64,000 nucleotides of DNA from Candidatus Melainabacteria bacterium. GTDB lineage: Bacteria > Cyanobacteriota > Vampirovibrionia > Vampirovibrionales > Vampirovibrionaceae. The stretch lies in the NCBI GenBank assembly GCA_902168245.1, contig CABHPA010000048.1, forward strand, positions 18,696-82,695, written 5' to 3'. The notes beneath the pieces were generated by a model. It had not been told where the DNA came from. It saw nothing but the letters and a program-made list of their open reading frames with translations, and did no database searches. The position numbers and the translations under genes are program-made. This document shows, one piece after another, positions 1-6,920 of the stretch; positions within the stretch are counted from its first letter, which is position 1; the number at the start of each line of letters is the position of its first letter.

Positions 1-163
1 CAACCCCAAGTTTGTGGAAGACGTGATCCGGGAATCCACGCTGTTCCTGCGGGAATACAAGGGCATTACCGGCTTCAGCCTGGAAGTGGAAGCGCTGGAA
101 AGCATCCATGCTCACAACGCCTGGGCCGCCCATGCCGAAAATTTCCTGGTGGAGAATGTTTAG
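1..163 (+). CDS. folE2: GTP cyclohydrolase FolE2 (type IB), C-terminal end only
   Basis: The window opens inside this gene; 53 C-terminal codons remain, read from base 2 to the TAG at 161-163. The tail contains EVEALESIHAHNAWA, matching the conserved C-terminal block of FolE2 (typically V-E-N-F-E-S-I-H-N-H-x-A-Y). In this family the enzyme converts GTP to 7,8-dihydroneopterin triphosphate, the entry step to folate, queuosine and tetrahydrobiopterin-type cofactors, in the cytoplasm. Two PTPS-like genes follow after 6 bases on the same strand, so the three are probably one pterin operon. The assignment rests on the short tail and the context; the catalytic N-terminal part lies outside the window. 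Confidence 0.75.
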   Translation, partial: NPKFVEDVIRESTLFLREYKGITGFSLEVEALESIHAHNAWAAHAENFLVENV

Positions 164-169
164 GCAGGC

Positions 170-613
170 ATGAAAACGGCCTCTCGTATTACGGTTATTC
201 GCAAGGCCCGGTTTGCGGCGGCGCATTTCCTGCGTCTGGCGGAATTGTCCGATGAGGAGAACTTTAAGTGCTTTGGCCCCAGCAGCAACGCCTTTGCCCA
301 CGGCCATAATTACGAGGTGGACGTGCAGGTGGCTGGCCCGGTGCTGCCGGAAACCGGCATGGTGGTGAACCTCAAGGATCTCAAGGTGATTCTGAACGAG
401 GAAGTGGTGGCCCCGCTGGACTTTAAGAACCTCAACTTACAGGTGCCGTTTTTTGAGAATCGTCTGACCACGCTGGAGAACCTGTGCCAATACCTTTGGA
501 ACCGACTCAAACCCAGAATCGACAGCCTGTCCCTGGAGTTGGTTGGCCTGAAAGTGGCCGAGAGCGATGACTTGTACGTAGAATACTTTGGTGGAGCGGA
601 TTTATTGCCATGA
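170..613 (+). CDS. 6-pyruvoyl-tetrahydropterin synthase paralog lacking the catalytic His
   Basis: 147-residue member of the PTPS/QueD family (cytoplasmic, zinc-dependent, acting on dihydroneopterin triphosphate). The zinc site is visible as AHGHNYEV (about residues 44-50) plus an N-terminal AAAHFL histidine, and Cys34 is in the region of the active-site Cys. Two departures stand out. Cys to HGH spacing is nine residues (C-x9-HGH) rather than the five of the next gene. The conserved D-H-K-N-L motif, whose Asp and His form the catalytic relay in PTPS, reads DFKNLN. This copy may therefore be altered in reaction or be a structural partner of the neighbour. It starts 6 bases after folE2, and its TGA overlaps the next ATG (ATGA). 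Confidence 0.8.
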   Translation: MKTASRITVIRKARFAAAHFLRLAELSDEENFKCFGPSSNAFAHGHNYEVDVQVAGPVLPETGMVVNLKDLKVILNEEVVAPLDFKNLNLQVPFFENRLTTLENLCQYLWNRLKPRIDSLSLELVGLKVAESDDLYVEYFGGADLLP

Positions 614-1047
614 CCAACCAGAAAGACCATCCCAACTGGATGTTCCTGACCCGCAGATATGAATTTCCCGCCAGCCACCGGCTGTTCAACCCGGATTGGA
701 GCGACGAGGAGAACGCGCGGGTGTTTCGCCAATGCAACAACCCCAACGGTCATGGCCACAACTACGAGCTGGAAGTGACCGTAAAAGGCTCGCCCAATCC
801 GCGTCTGGGCATGGTGGTGGACATTTATGAGCTGGATCAGTTGGTGAAGCAGCATATCCTGTCCCGTGTGGATCATAAGAACCTGAATGTGGACGTGGAT
901 TTTATGCAGGGGCTGATCCCCACCGCAGAGAACATCGTCTGGGCCATCTGGCGACAACTGGCGCCGCATATTCCCCAGCCTGCGCAGTTAGCCCGGTTGC
1001 GGCTGGTAGAAACCCGCAACAACTTTGCCGAATACCGGGGCGAGTAG
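610..1047 (+). CDS. 6-pyruvoyl-tetrahydropterin synthase
   Basis: 145-residue PTPS family enzyme with every landmark in place: the ASHRLF histidine, active-site Cys in CNNPNGHGHNYELEV (C-x5-HGH, as in animal and bacterial PTPS-I rather than the C-x3-HGH of QueD), DHKNLNVDVDF with the catalytic Asp-His pair, PTAENIV, and a C-terminal VETRNN glutamate. It should take the FolE2 product, dihydroneopterin triphosphate, to 6-pyruvoyl-tetrahydropterin, pointing to tetrahydrobiopterin-type cofactor synthesis. A folate or queuosine branch is possible because PTPS-like enzymes are promiscuous. Translation is coupled to the upstream paralog by the ATGA overlap at 610-613. Confidence 0.85.
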   Translation: MTNQKDHPNWMFLTRRYEFPASHRLFNPDWSDEENARVFRQCNNPNGHGHNYELEVTVKGSPNPRLGMVVDIYELDQLVKQHILSRVDHKNLNVDVDFMQGLIPTAENIVWAIWRQLAPHIPQPAQLARLRLVETRNNFAEYRGE

Positions 1048-1150
1048 ACGGGCGAACGGTCGGCTTGCATTCCCGATGGCTTAACTGTCACCTCAAGGGT
1101 TAAAATGAAAGCAGCGACTCCTCCGTTTAGTGGATGTGACAAGCGTAATA

Positions 1151-1178
1151 TTTACATAGGCCCGGCTTCCTTTATAAT
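1151..1178 (+). promoter_or_regulatory. Sigma70-type promoter for the HTH/coiled-coil gene
   Basis: TTTACA at 1151-1156 and a perfect TATAAT at 1173-1178 with a 16-base spacer. It lies 43 bases ahead of the TTG start at 1221. Confidence 0.55.
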
Positions 1179-1220
1179 AGGATGATGGGAGTACAACAGC
1201 ATAGATAGGGGAGCACGAGA

Positions 1221-2309
1221 TTGTACACAGTCGACACCGCTCTGGAAGCCTTGAAAAAGTATGACATCGAAGAACCGGATTTGCTGGCATGGGAAAAAGA
1301 ACTCAACCTGGAAATTCCGGTGGATGGATACGGGCGCAAGCAGTACAGTCCGCACCATGTGAACCTGTTCAAGAACATTAAAAAGCACATTGCGCTGGGG
1401 CGCACTATCGATGAAATCAAGCAAATCATCAACCTGCCGCCCATTGAGACTTCCAAGCCCCAGCCTAAGCCGGAAACCCCCAGGCCCGTGCCGATTCAGC
1501 ATGCGGTGCCGCAGCCCATGGCCGGAACCTCTGCTGTTGTATCCAAGCCTGCGCAAGCCAAACCTATCCAGAAAAGCCCCTATGCTTCTGTTCCCAAGCG
1601 TCCGGCAGTTCGCGGCGGCGCCAGCGAAGGGGCGGCCAACGTCATCAACCTGGTGCAGCGTCTGAACCGGGAAAAAGACCAGCTTTATAAGAAATTGCTG
1701 GAAACCGAAAAGCTGAACTCCCATTTGTACAGCGCCAATAGCCTGTTCCACAAAAAGGTGCGGGAAATGGCCCTGCAAATCAAGCAATTGCGGGAAAACT
1801 TCAACGAGAACGAGAAGTTCAAGCTGATGGATGACAAGGCGCGCCTGCACAAGCAGCTTATCGACGCCGAAAAGCTCAGCCAGTACAAGCAGGAAGAGAT
1901 CCTAAACCAGAAGCTCCAGAACGAGGGCTTGCGCCAGCAGATTAAGCAGCTCGACAACCGGATCGCCGCGCTGAGCGCCCCGTTTGACGCCTCCAAGTTC
2001 TGCGGGGACTGGATGGAGACCGGGCATCTGGTGGAAGTCATCTATGACAACTTTGGCATTAATATCGAGTCGGAACGGGTGCGCCTGTTCCGCATTTCGG
2101 AGAGGCCAACCCGCATGTACGGCAATATGGCCATTATTAACACCAGCTACCAGTACGAAACCAACAACCTGTGGAAGCGCGAGGAAAGCCTGATGGTCTC
2201 TTACCTGGATGAACAGACGCTGGAAGGGGAACTGGTGGCCGAATACATTCTGGATGGTGTGCCTGTGGCAAAAGCCAGCTACCGGGTGACTTGCCGCCGC
2301 AGCGAATAG
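1221..2309 (+). CDS. MerR-type HTH protein with long coiled coil and unknown C-terminal domain
   Basis: 362 residues from a TTG start preceded by AGGGGAG at a good distance. Residues 1-75 resemble the MerR-family winged HTH (tyrosine-start helix, YSPHHVNLFKNIKKHIALG, then TIDEIKQIIN). Residues 80-140 are Pro/Lys/Ala rich and probably disordered. Residues 145-250 have strong heptad character (LNREKDQLYKKLLETEKLN onward), a parallel coiled coil. Residues 255-362 form a compact domain starting FCGDWMETGHLVEVIYD with beta-rich pattern that I do not recognise. No metal- or drug-binding Cys set of classical MerR proteins is visible. It may be a DNA-binding structural or regulatory protein. It stands alone between its own promoter and terminator. 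Confidence 0.7.
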   Translation: MYTVDTALEALKKYDIEEPDLLAWEKELNLEIPVDGYGRKQYSPHHVNLFKNIKKHIALGRTIDEIKQIINLPPIETSKPQPKPETPRPVPIQHAVPQPMAGTSAVVSKPAQAKPIQKSPYASVPKRPAVRGGASEGAANVINLVQRLNREKDQLYKKLLETEKLNSHLYSANSLFHKKVREMALQIKQLRENFNENEKFKLMDDKARLHKQLIDAEKLSQYKQEEILNQKLQNEGLRQQIKQLDNRIAALSAPFDASKFCGDWMETGHLVEVIYDNFGINIESERVRLFRISERPTRMYGNMAIINTSYQYETNNLWKREESLMVSYLDEQTLEGELVAEYILDGVPVAKASYRVTCRRSE

Positions 2310-2334
2310 GTGCGTTTCACACTGAATATTCCAG

Positions 2335-2366
2335 ACAGGAGCGGTTTTGATACGGCTCCTGTTTTG
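2335..2366 (+). terminator. Rho-independent terminator
   Basis: ACAGGAGC at 2335-2342 pairs with GCTCCTGT at 2355-2362 and is followed by TTTG. It sits 26 bases after the stop of the HTH/coiled-coil gene. Confidence 0.7.
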
Positions 2367-2671
2367 TGTGATGGGCATGTTTTGCAGGGTGCTGGGCTGG
2401 TATTCCGTTATTTTGGTGCTATATTATAGAAAGCTTTTTACTATCTTTGACGTAAACAGCGAAGTCGGTAAAGCACTCGTCAGGTCAAGCTTTTACAGGT
2501 CACGTAACGAATCCCGGTAAAAGTTTTCAATTGGCTTTTTGTCGTAGTTGTTTTTCTGATACTATGAATCAGGCTTTGTGTGGAAAGTACTTTAAGTATC
2601 CAAGCCTGAAAAAAGCAATTGTTTTAAGCGCTACCCATTAACGGTAGAAAGTTAGGAATCAAGGCACGATT
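2367..2671. other. Intergenic region before transaldolase, possible promoter
   Basis: No coding frame is convincing here. An extended -10 element (TG-A-TACTAT, 2557-2565) with a weak TTGTCG at 2539-2544 (15-base spacer) is the best promoter candidate for the transaldolase gene and would leave a leader of about 100 bases. The first half of the gap is AT-rich without recognised structure. Confidence 0.3.
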
Positions 2672-3334
2672 ATGCAACTTTTTGTCGATACCGCTGATTT
2701 GAAAGAGATTCGGGAAGCGGCCTCTATGGGCGTTATTTCCGGCGTAACCACCAATCCCAGCCTGTTGGCCAAAAACGGCAGCGGCGATGTGAAAAGCGTC
2801 ATCCGCGAAATTTGCGACTTGGTGCCGGATGGCCCGGTCAGCATGGAAGTGGTGGGTGAAACCGCCGAGCAGATGATTAAGGAAGGCAAGGAATTTGCCA
2901 CCTGGGCGCCCAACATTTACGTGAAAGTGCCGTTCTGCGTGGAAGGCATGAAAGCCGTGAAATGGTTCTCCCAGGAAGGGATCCATACCAACGTGACCCT
3001 GGTATTCTCTACCAACCAGGTGCTGTTGGCCGCCAACGCGGGCGCAACGCTCATCAGTTCTTTTGTGGGCCGCCTGGATGACATCGGTTTCGACGGGATT
3101 CAGGTGATTTCCGAATCCGTGGAACTGATGCGGATTCATGGGTTTGAAAGCAAGATTCTGTCCGCCAGCATTCGCCACCCGCTGCATGTGACTCAGTCCG
3201 CCGCCGCCGGTGCGGATATTGCCACCATTCCTTTCAAAGTATTGAAGCAAATGTACGACCACCCGCTGACCGAGAAAGGCATGAGCCTCTTTAAAGCGGA
3301 TTGGGAAAAATTAAACGCGAGTTTAGCAGTATAA
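2672..3334 (+). CDS. tal: Transaldolase, small MipB/TalC-type
   Basis: 220 residues, the length of the short transaldolase/fructose-6-phosphate aldolase subfamily. The Schiff-base lysine is Lys85 in NIYVKVP, and GVTTNPSLL, TNVTLVFS and SIRHP are family blocks. Residue 59 is Glu (SMEV) and residue 131 is Phe (SSFVGRL). In this family Glu/Phe at these sites goes with transaldolase activity, whereas fructose-6-phosphate aldolase has Gln/Tyr. I therefore predict dihydroxyacetone-unit transfer between sugar phosphates in the non-oxidative pentose phosphate pathway, in the cytoplasm. An AGGAATCAAGG ribosome site precedes the ATG. No operon partner is close. Confidence 0.92.
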   Translation: MQLFVDTADLKEIREAASMGVISGVTTNPSLLAKNGSGDVKSVIREICDLVPDGPVSMEVVGETAEQMIKEGKEFATWAPNIYVKVPFCVEGMKAVKWFSQEGIHTNVTLVFSTNQVLLAANAGATLISSFVGRLDDIGFDGIQVISESVELMRIHGFESKILSASIRHPLHVTQSAAAGADIATIPFKVLKQMYDHPLTEKGMSLFKADWEKLNASLAV

Positions 3335-3517
3335 AAAGGCTTAATTAGTAGATTAAGCGCAAGAACGGTATAAAGAAGGAGTATACAGGATAGCAAAGAG
3401 TTGGGGTTTACAGTTCTGAGATAGAAGAACCGTATGACGTAGGCGCCCTGTCAGGGTAGAACAACCTGAAAACCGAATAACCACACACACTTTGGGACAG
3501 TACAAAGTAATGTAAAA

Positions 3518-3582
3518 TTGCGTTTAGTTTTGTAACAAGATAAACGCAAAAAATCCTCTATCAGTATAATAGTACTGAGAGG
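3518..3582 (+). other. Two consecutive inverted repeats in a long leader
   Basis: The 353-base gap 3335-3687 has no convincing gene. TTGCGTTTA (3518-3526) and TAAACGCAA (3541-3549) form a perfect 9-base inverted repeat with a 14-base loop. Directly after it, CCTCTATCAGTA (3555-3566) and TACTGAGAGG (3573-3582) form a second repeat with a two-base bulge. TATAAT (3565-3570) spans its centre, so this repeat may be an operator over a promoter, or both may be RNA leader hairpins ahead of the gene at 3688. Neither is followed by a T-run on the plus strand. Confidence 0.45.
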
Positions 3583-3687
3583 AAGGTACTGCTATGTTTA
3601 ATAGTAGATTCCCGGTCTGAACGACTGTTTTTCCTATTTACGTAAGAAATGTACGTGTGACCCAGTAATACAATAGGTGTGTGTCGG

Positions 3688-3924
3688 ATGGAAACAACGA
3701 CGACTCAAGAGCATTTCGTAACCGAAAATTTGCGCGTCAGCCCCAAAATAGGGCTTCTGAACAAGTATGTGCAGAAGGTCAAAAAGGTGGCAATCAGCTC
3801 CATAGACCCAATCTATGCCGATAACAACGAGATTCAGGCTTTCAACATCCGCGTGGAAGGCCCGCCCAGGCACATGAGCTATTTTCATCGCCTGATTGCG
3901 GATGCCAACCTGAAAGTCGGCTAG
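3688..3924 (+). CDS. Uncharacterised 78-residue protein
   Basis: Starts METTTTQEHFVTENLRVSP; a GTG three codons upstream (3679) is an alternative start. The protein is soluble in character, with basic and acidic residues throughout, a KYVQKVKKVAISSIDP stretch and a C-terminal HRLIADANLKVG. No signal peptide, membrane segment or motif I recognise. It has its own leader with two inverted repeats and a strong terminator at 3972, so it is a monocistronic unit, which supports a real gene despite its size. Function unknown. Confidence 0.6.
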   Translation: METTTTQEHFVTENLRVSPKIGLLNKYVQKVKKVAISSIDPIYADNNEIQAFNIRVEGPPRHMSYFHRLIADANLKVG

Positions 3925-3957
3925 GCCAAACCAGTAATTCAACACGCAAGCATTCAG

Positions 3958-4140
3958 TTAGAGAAATTGACGCCCCGGCCAATTCGCCGGGGCTTTTGCT
4001 GATTGCCGGTTGGTTTTGCCTTGCATGGTATCCCGCTTTTCCCGGCTGATTAACAGCAGCGCGGAAACCGCCCCGCTAAAGCCCACTGATAACAGCAGCA
4101 GGAACAGGTTTGATAACAGTTGGCATTGCGCAAAGTCCAT
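3958..4140 (-). CDS. Small single-span membrane protein (60 residues)
   Basis: Begins MDFAQCQLL, followed by a hydrophobic stretch (about residues 8-32, LFLLLLSVGFSGAVSALLL) and a basic tail with several Lys/Arg, so probably one membrane helix with a cytoplasmic C-terminus. AGGAG lies eight bases before the ATG, the main reason to accept it. Its last 11 codons run through the terminator hairpin of the convergent gene, so the very C-terminus may not be under selection. No family recognised. Confidence 0.45.
   Translation of the reverse strand: MDFAQCQLLSNLFLLLLSVGFSGAVSALLLISREKRDTMQGKTNRQSAKAPANWPGRQFL
3972..3997 (+). terminator. Rho-independent terminator
   Basis: GCCCCGGC (3972-3979) and GCCGGGGC (3986-3993) enclose six bases and are followed by TTTT. 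It serves the 78-residue gene and overlaps the end of the small minus-strand frame. Confidence 0.8.
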
Positions 4141-4347
4141 GGGTGGCGCTCCTGGGTCAGTGATAACCTCTGCATCATAGAATTGTCCGGTTTGTTGTAA
4201 CAGTTTCTGTGTGACAGATTTTGGAACTGTTTTAGGCCATTCTATGTTATCGACTGTCAGACGGGACGGTTTACGGCGTCCGGGGGGCTGAATCTGCTTG
4301 GCAAACGCTCTATAATAAGCATGACAAGGAATGCCGGATGGTGAACC

Positions 4348-5520
4348 ATGAGTCTTCTGGAATCGGAATTAAAACCGGACTGTTCCGGCTATCACGGCTT
4401 ATCAGTGAACGTGATCGCGGAACCCGTGGAGGCGCTTCGCCTCGATGCCAAGCTGCCTGCGTTGCAGCAGCGCCTGGCCGAATATCGCGAGGTTCCGGTG
4501 CTGGAAGGCAAAAAGCGGCTGTTGGGCGTGATTACCGAAACAGATTTGCTGCTGTCTCCTGAATTGCAGACCCCGACACCGAAATTCAGCAGCATCAAGC
4601 CCTGGGTGGAAGTGATTCCGCCGCTGAAAAATACGGACACCATTGAGCGGGCCATTCACTTTTTTGAGCAGGGTGATTGTCGGCTGATCCCCATTGTGGA
4701 TGCAAACGGCCACTATACTGGGCGTTGCGCCAGTCGAGTCCTGTTGCAAAGGCTCTTGCACGGGATGCTCAAGCCGTCCCGTGTGGGTGGCCTGGCGACC
4801 CCGTTGGGGGTATACCTCACCTCCGGCTATCACATGGCGGGTTCCGGCTGGAAAGGGCTGCTGGCCACTGGCGTGTTATTCGGTCTGCTGATCCATGGGC
4901 TGGACTGGCTCACTTTAACCTTGTACAGCGCCATGCTGGATCTGTTTCCGGCCATTCGGCAGTGGGCGGAAGGGCAGCAGATGGTGGTGCATCTCGGCAT
5001 TACGCTGGTTTGCCTGCTGGGCTTGCTGCGGCTATCTCCCATGTCCGGCCTGCATGCGGCGGAACATATGACTATTAACGCCATTGAGAACGACTTGCCG
5101 CTGACCGAAGCTGCGGTGCGAACCCAGCCGCGCGAGCATGTTCGTTGCGGCACCAACCTGATGGTGTTTTTGGGCGGCATTGAGCTTTTGGGCCTGTTCA
5201 TCTACTATTCCTGGGAGCGCCTGAGTCCTGTCGGGCTGATGCTGTACCTTGGTTTCTGGGCGTTCGTGATTGGCCGCTTCTGGCAACCGGCGGGCCTGTG
5301 GCTGCAGCGCCACTTTACCACCAAGGAGCCTACCTCAGCCCAGTTAGCAAGCGGCATTAAGGCCGGTAACGAGCTGCTGCTCAAGTTCCAGGCGCATCCC
5401 CATGCCATGCCCGGCCTGTTGCGCCGGTTATGGGGTTCCGGCCTGTTCCACATGCTGGCGGCCTTTCTGCTCACCGCCTGGGTGGTGGGCCTGGCGCTGG
5501 AATGGCTGAAGTTAAACTAA
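4348..5520 (+). CDS. CBS-pair plus DUF1385 membrane protein fusion
   Basis: 390 residues. Residues about 15-75 and 85-140 look like a CBS pair (VPVLEGKKRLLGVITETDLL; then RLIPIVDANGHYTG), usually an adenylate-sensing module. From residue 145 it matches DUF1385: GLATPLGVYLTSG, four or so membrane helices, and the signature HAAEHMTINAIENDLP...REHVRCGTNL with its H-x2-E-H and Cys. DUF1385 proteins are uncharacterised inner-membrane proteins. The fusion suggests nucleotide-regulated activity, which is inference. Start: ATG 4348; the earlier ATG at 4338 is in another frame. A TATAAT at 4311-4316 gives a possible promoter with no good -35. Confidence 0.75.
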   Translation: MSLLESELKPDCSGYHGLSVNVIAEPVEALRLDAKLPALQQRLAEYREVPVLEGKKRLLGVITETDLLLSPELQTPTPKFSSIKPWVEVIPPLKNTDTIERAIHFFEQGDCRLIPIVDANGHYTGRCASRVLLQRLLHGMLKPSRVGGLATPLGVYLTSGYHMAGSGWKGLLATGVLFGLLIHGLDWLTLTLYSAMLDLFPAIRQWAEGQQMVVHLGITLVCLLGLLRLSPMSGLHAAEHMTINAIENDLPLTEAAVRTQPREHVRCGTNLMVFLGGIELLGLFIYYSWERLSPVGLMLYLGFWAFVIGRFWQPAGLWLQRHFTTKEPTSAQLASGIKAGNELLLKFQAHPHAMPGLLRRLWGSGLFHMLAAFLLTAWVVGLALEWLKLN

Positions 5521-5684
5521 GCAAGCCTTCCGCCGGTTTAAAGTTGCCGCGAATGACCGTCCAGCCGGATGAATCCCACTTTTGGAGGCTTCGATTCCCT
5601 GTCCCGGTTTGATAGAATAAAGGAATAGTGTGATGTTCGTCACGGCAAACCCAAGCAAACGAACTAAAATGAGGCATCCGGATC

Positions 5685-6806
5685 ATGATTTATGAATTGA
5701 TGGCGTTACCCGATCTTTCCAGAATCGGATCCATCCTGATGATGCTGGTGTTTATCAGCGTGTTGATTATCGCCCATGAAATGGGCCACTTCTTGGTGGC
5801 GCGCCGTTGCGGCGTCAAGGTGGAGCGCTTCGGTTTCGGTTTGCCGTTTGGCCCGACCCTGTGGGCCAAGAAAATCGGCGATGTGGAATACTGCATTCAT
5901 GCCTGCCTGTTTGGCGGCTACGTGTCCTTTCCGGATGATGACCCGGAAAACCCCTTGCCTAAGGATTCCCCGGAACGCTTTGAGAACAAGTCCATCGCCG
6001 CCCGTTTCGCAGTGATGGTGGCCGGGGTGACGGTCAACGCAATCCTGGGCTGGGTGCTGATGTTTTTCGTGTTCATGGCCTGGGGCTACCCCACTGGCGA
6101 AGCGGAAAAGAAAGTGCTGATCGGCAACGTGCTGGGCGAGACTTCCCCGGCGGCCAAGGCCGGGATTCACAAGGGTGACGAAATCAGCTCGGTGGCCGGA
6201 AACAAAATCCAGGGCAAAGATTTTATGGTGATGATGACCCAGGTAAAGGATTTGCTGAAAAAGAACAGCAGCCACACCATTCCCATGGTGGTGTTGCGGG
6301 CGGGCAAGCCGGTGGAGCTGACCGTAACGCCCAGCGACAAAGGCACGGTGGGAATTCAACTGGGCGCGGTGGCTAAATATGCCCCGGTGAAAGATCCGCT
6401 GGATGGCGCTACTCATACCAGCAACTTTTTGGGTGACGTGATTCAGAAGCAGTTTGTGGCGCTGGGCAAGTTGTTTACCGGGCAAACCAACCTGCAAGAA
6501 TTGGCCGGGCCGATTCGCATTGTGGATGAAGGTTCCAAGATGATAGACCAGAATGGCGTGCAGACTGGCCTGATGCTGACGGCCATCATCAGCGTGATTC
6601 TGGCGGTGATGAACCTGCTGCCCATTCCCGCGTTGGATGGTGGACACATCTTCTTCCTGTTGATTGAGGCTGTCAAAGGCTCCCCGGTAAAACAGGAGTT
6701 CCGCGAGCGCGTGACCCAGTACGGTTTTTTGGGCCTGCTGGCGCTGATTTGCTTTATTTTGCTGAACGACATCAACAATACTTTTATCAATCCGATTAAC
6801 AAGTAA
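5685..6806 (+). CDS. rseP: Site-2 zinc metalloprotease RseP
   Basis: 373-residue inner-membrane intramembrane protease. Helix 1 carries the zinc-binding AHEMGH (His31, Glu32, His35); a GGYV block follows near residue 85, a PDZ domain lies at about 135-215 (GNVLGETSPAAKAGIHKGD), and the third zinc ligand is in NLLPIPALDGGH near residue 310, with a last helix at the C-terminus. The family cleaves membrane-embedded anti-sigma factors and signal peptides after a first cut by another protease. Length and order are standard with a single PDZ domain. GAGG lies 11 bases before the ATG at 5685; an ATG at 5700 is less likely. It is monocistronic, closed by the terminator at 6824. Confidence 0.92.
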   Translation: MIYELMALPDLSRIGSILMMLVFISVLIIAHEMGHFLVARRCGVKVERFGFGLPFGPTLWAKKIGDVEYCIHACLFGGYVSFPDDDPENPLPKDSPERFENKSIAARFAVMVAGVTVNAILGWVLMFFVFMAWGYPTGEAEKKVLIGNVLGETSPAAKAGIHKGDEISSVAGNKIQGKDFMVMMTQVKDLLKKNSSHTIPMVVLRAGKPVELTVTPSDKGTVGIQLGAVAKYAPVKDPLDGATHTSNFLGDVIQKQFVALGKLFTGQTNLQELAGPIRIVDEGSKMIDQNGVQTGLMLTAIISVILAVMNLLPIPALDGGHIFFLLIEAVKGSPVKQEFRERVTQYGFLGLLALICFILLNDINNTFINPINK

Positions 6807-6823
6807 GCTCGAATTAAAAATCA

Positions 6824-6858
6824 AAAAAGCGGCCTCTCGTACAGAAAGGCCGCTTTTT
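6824..6858. terminator. Bidirectional terminator
   Basis: AAAAAGCGGCCT (6824-6835) and AGGCCGCTTTTT (6847-6858) form a 12-base stem with A- and T-flanks, so it can serve both rseP and the converging glycosyltransferase gene. Confidence 0.85.
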
Positions 6859-6920
6859 AGCGGGAATGAAAATATCTCTTGCCTTGCTGTGTTTAGCGGA
6901 TGGTATAGGCTTATTTTTGC

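Noticed and set aside
5706..6824. 372-codon frame antisense to rseP
   Set aside because: His/Gln-rich shadow typical of the complement of a well-conserved gene; rseP itself is unambiguous.
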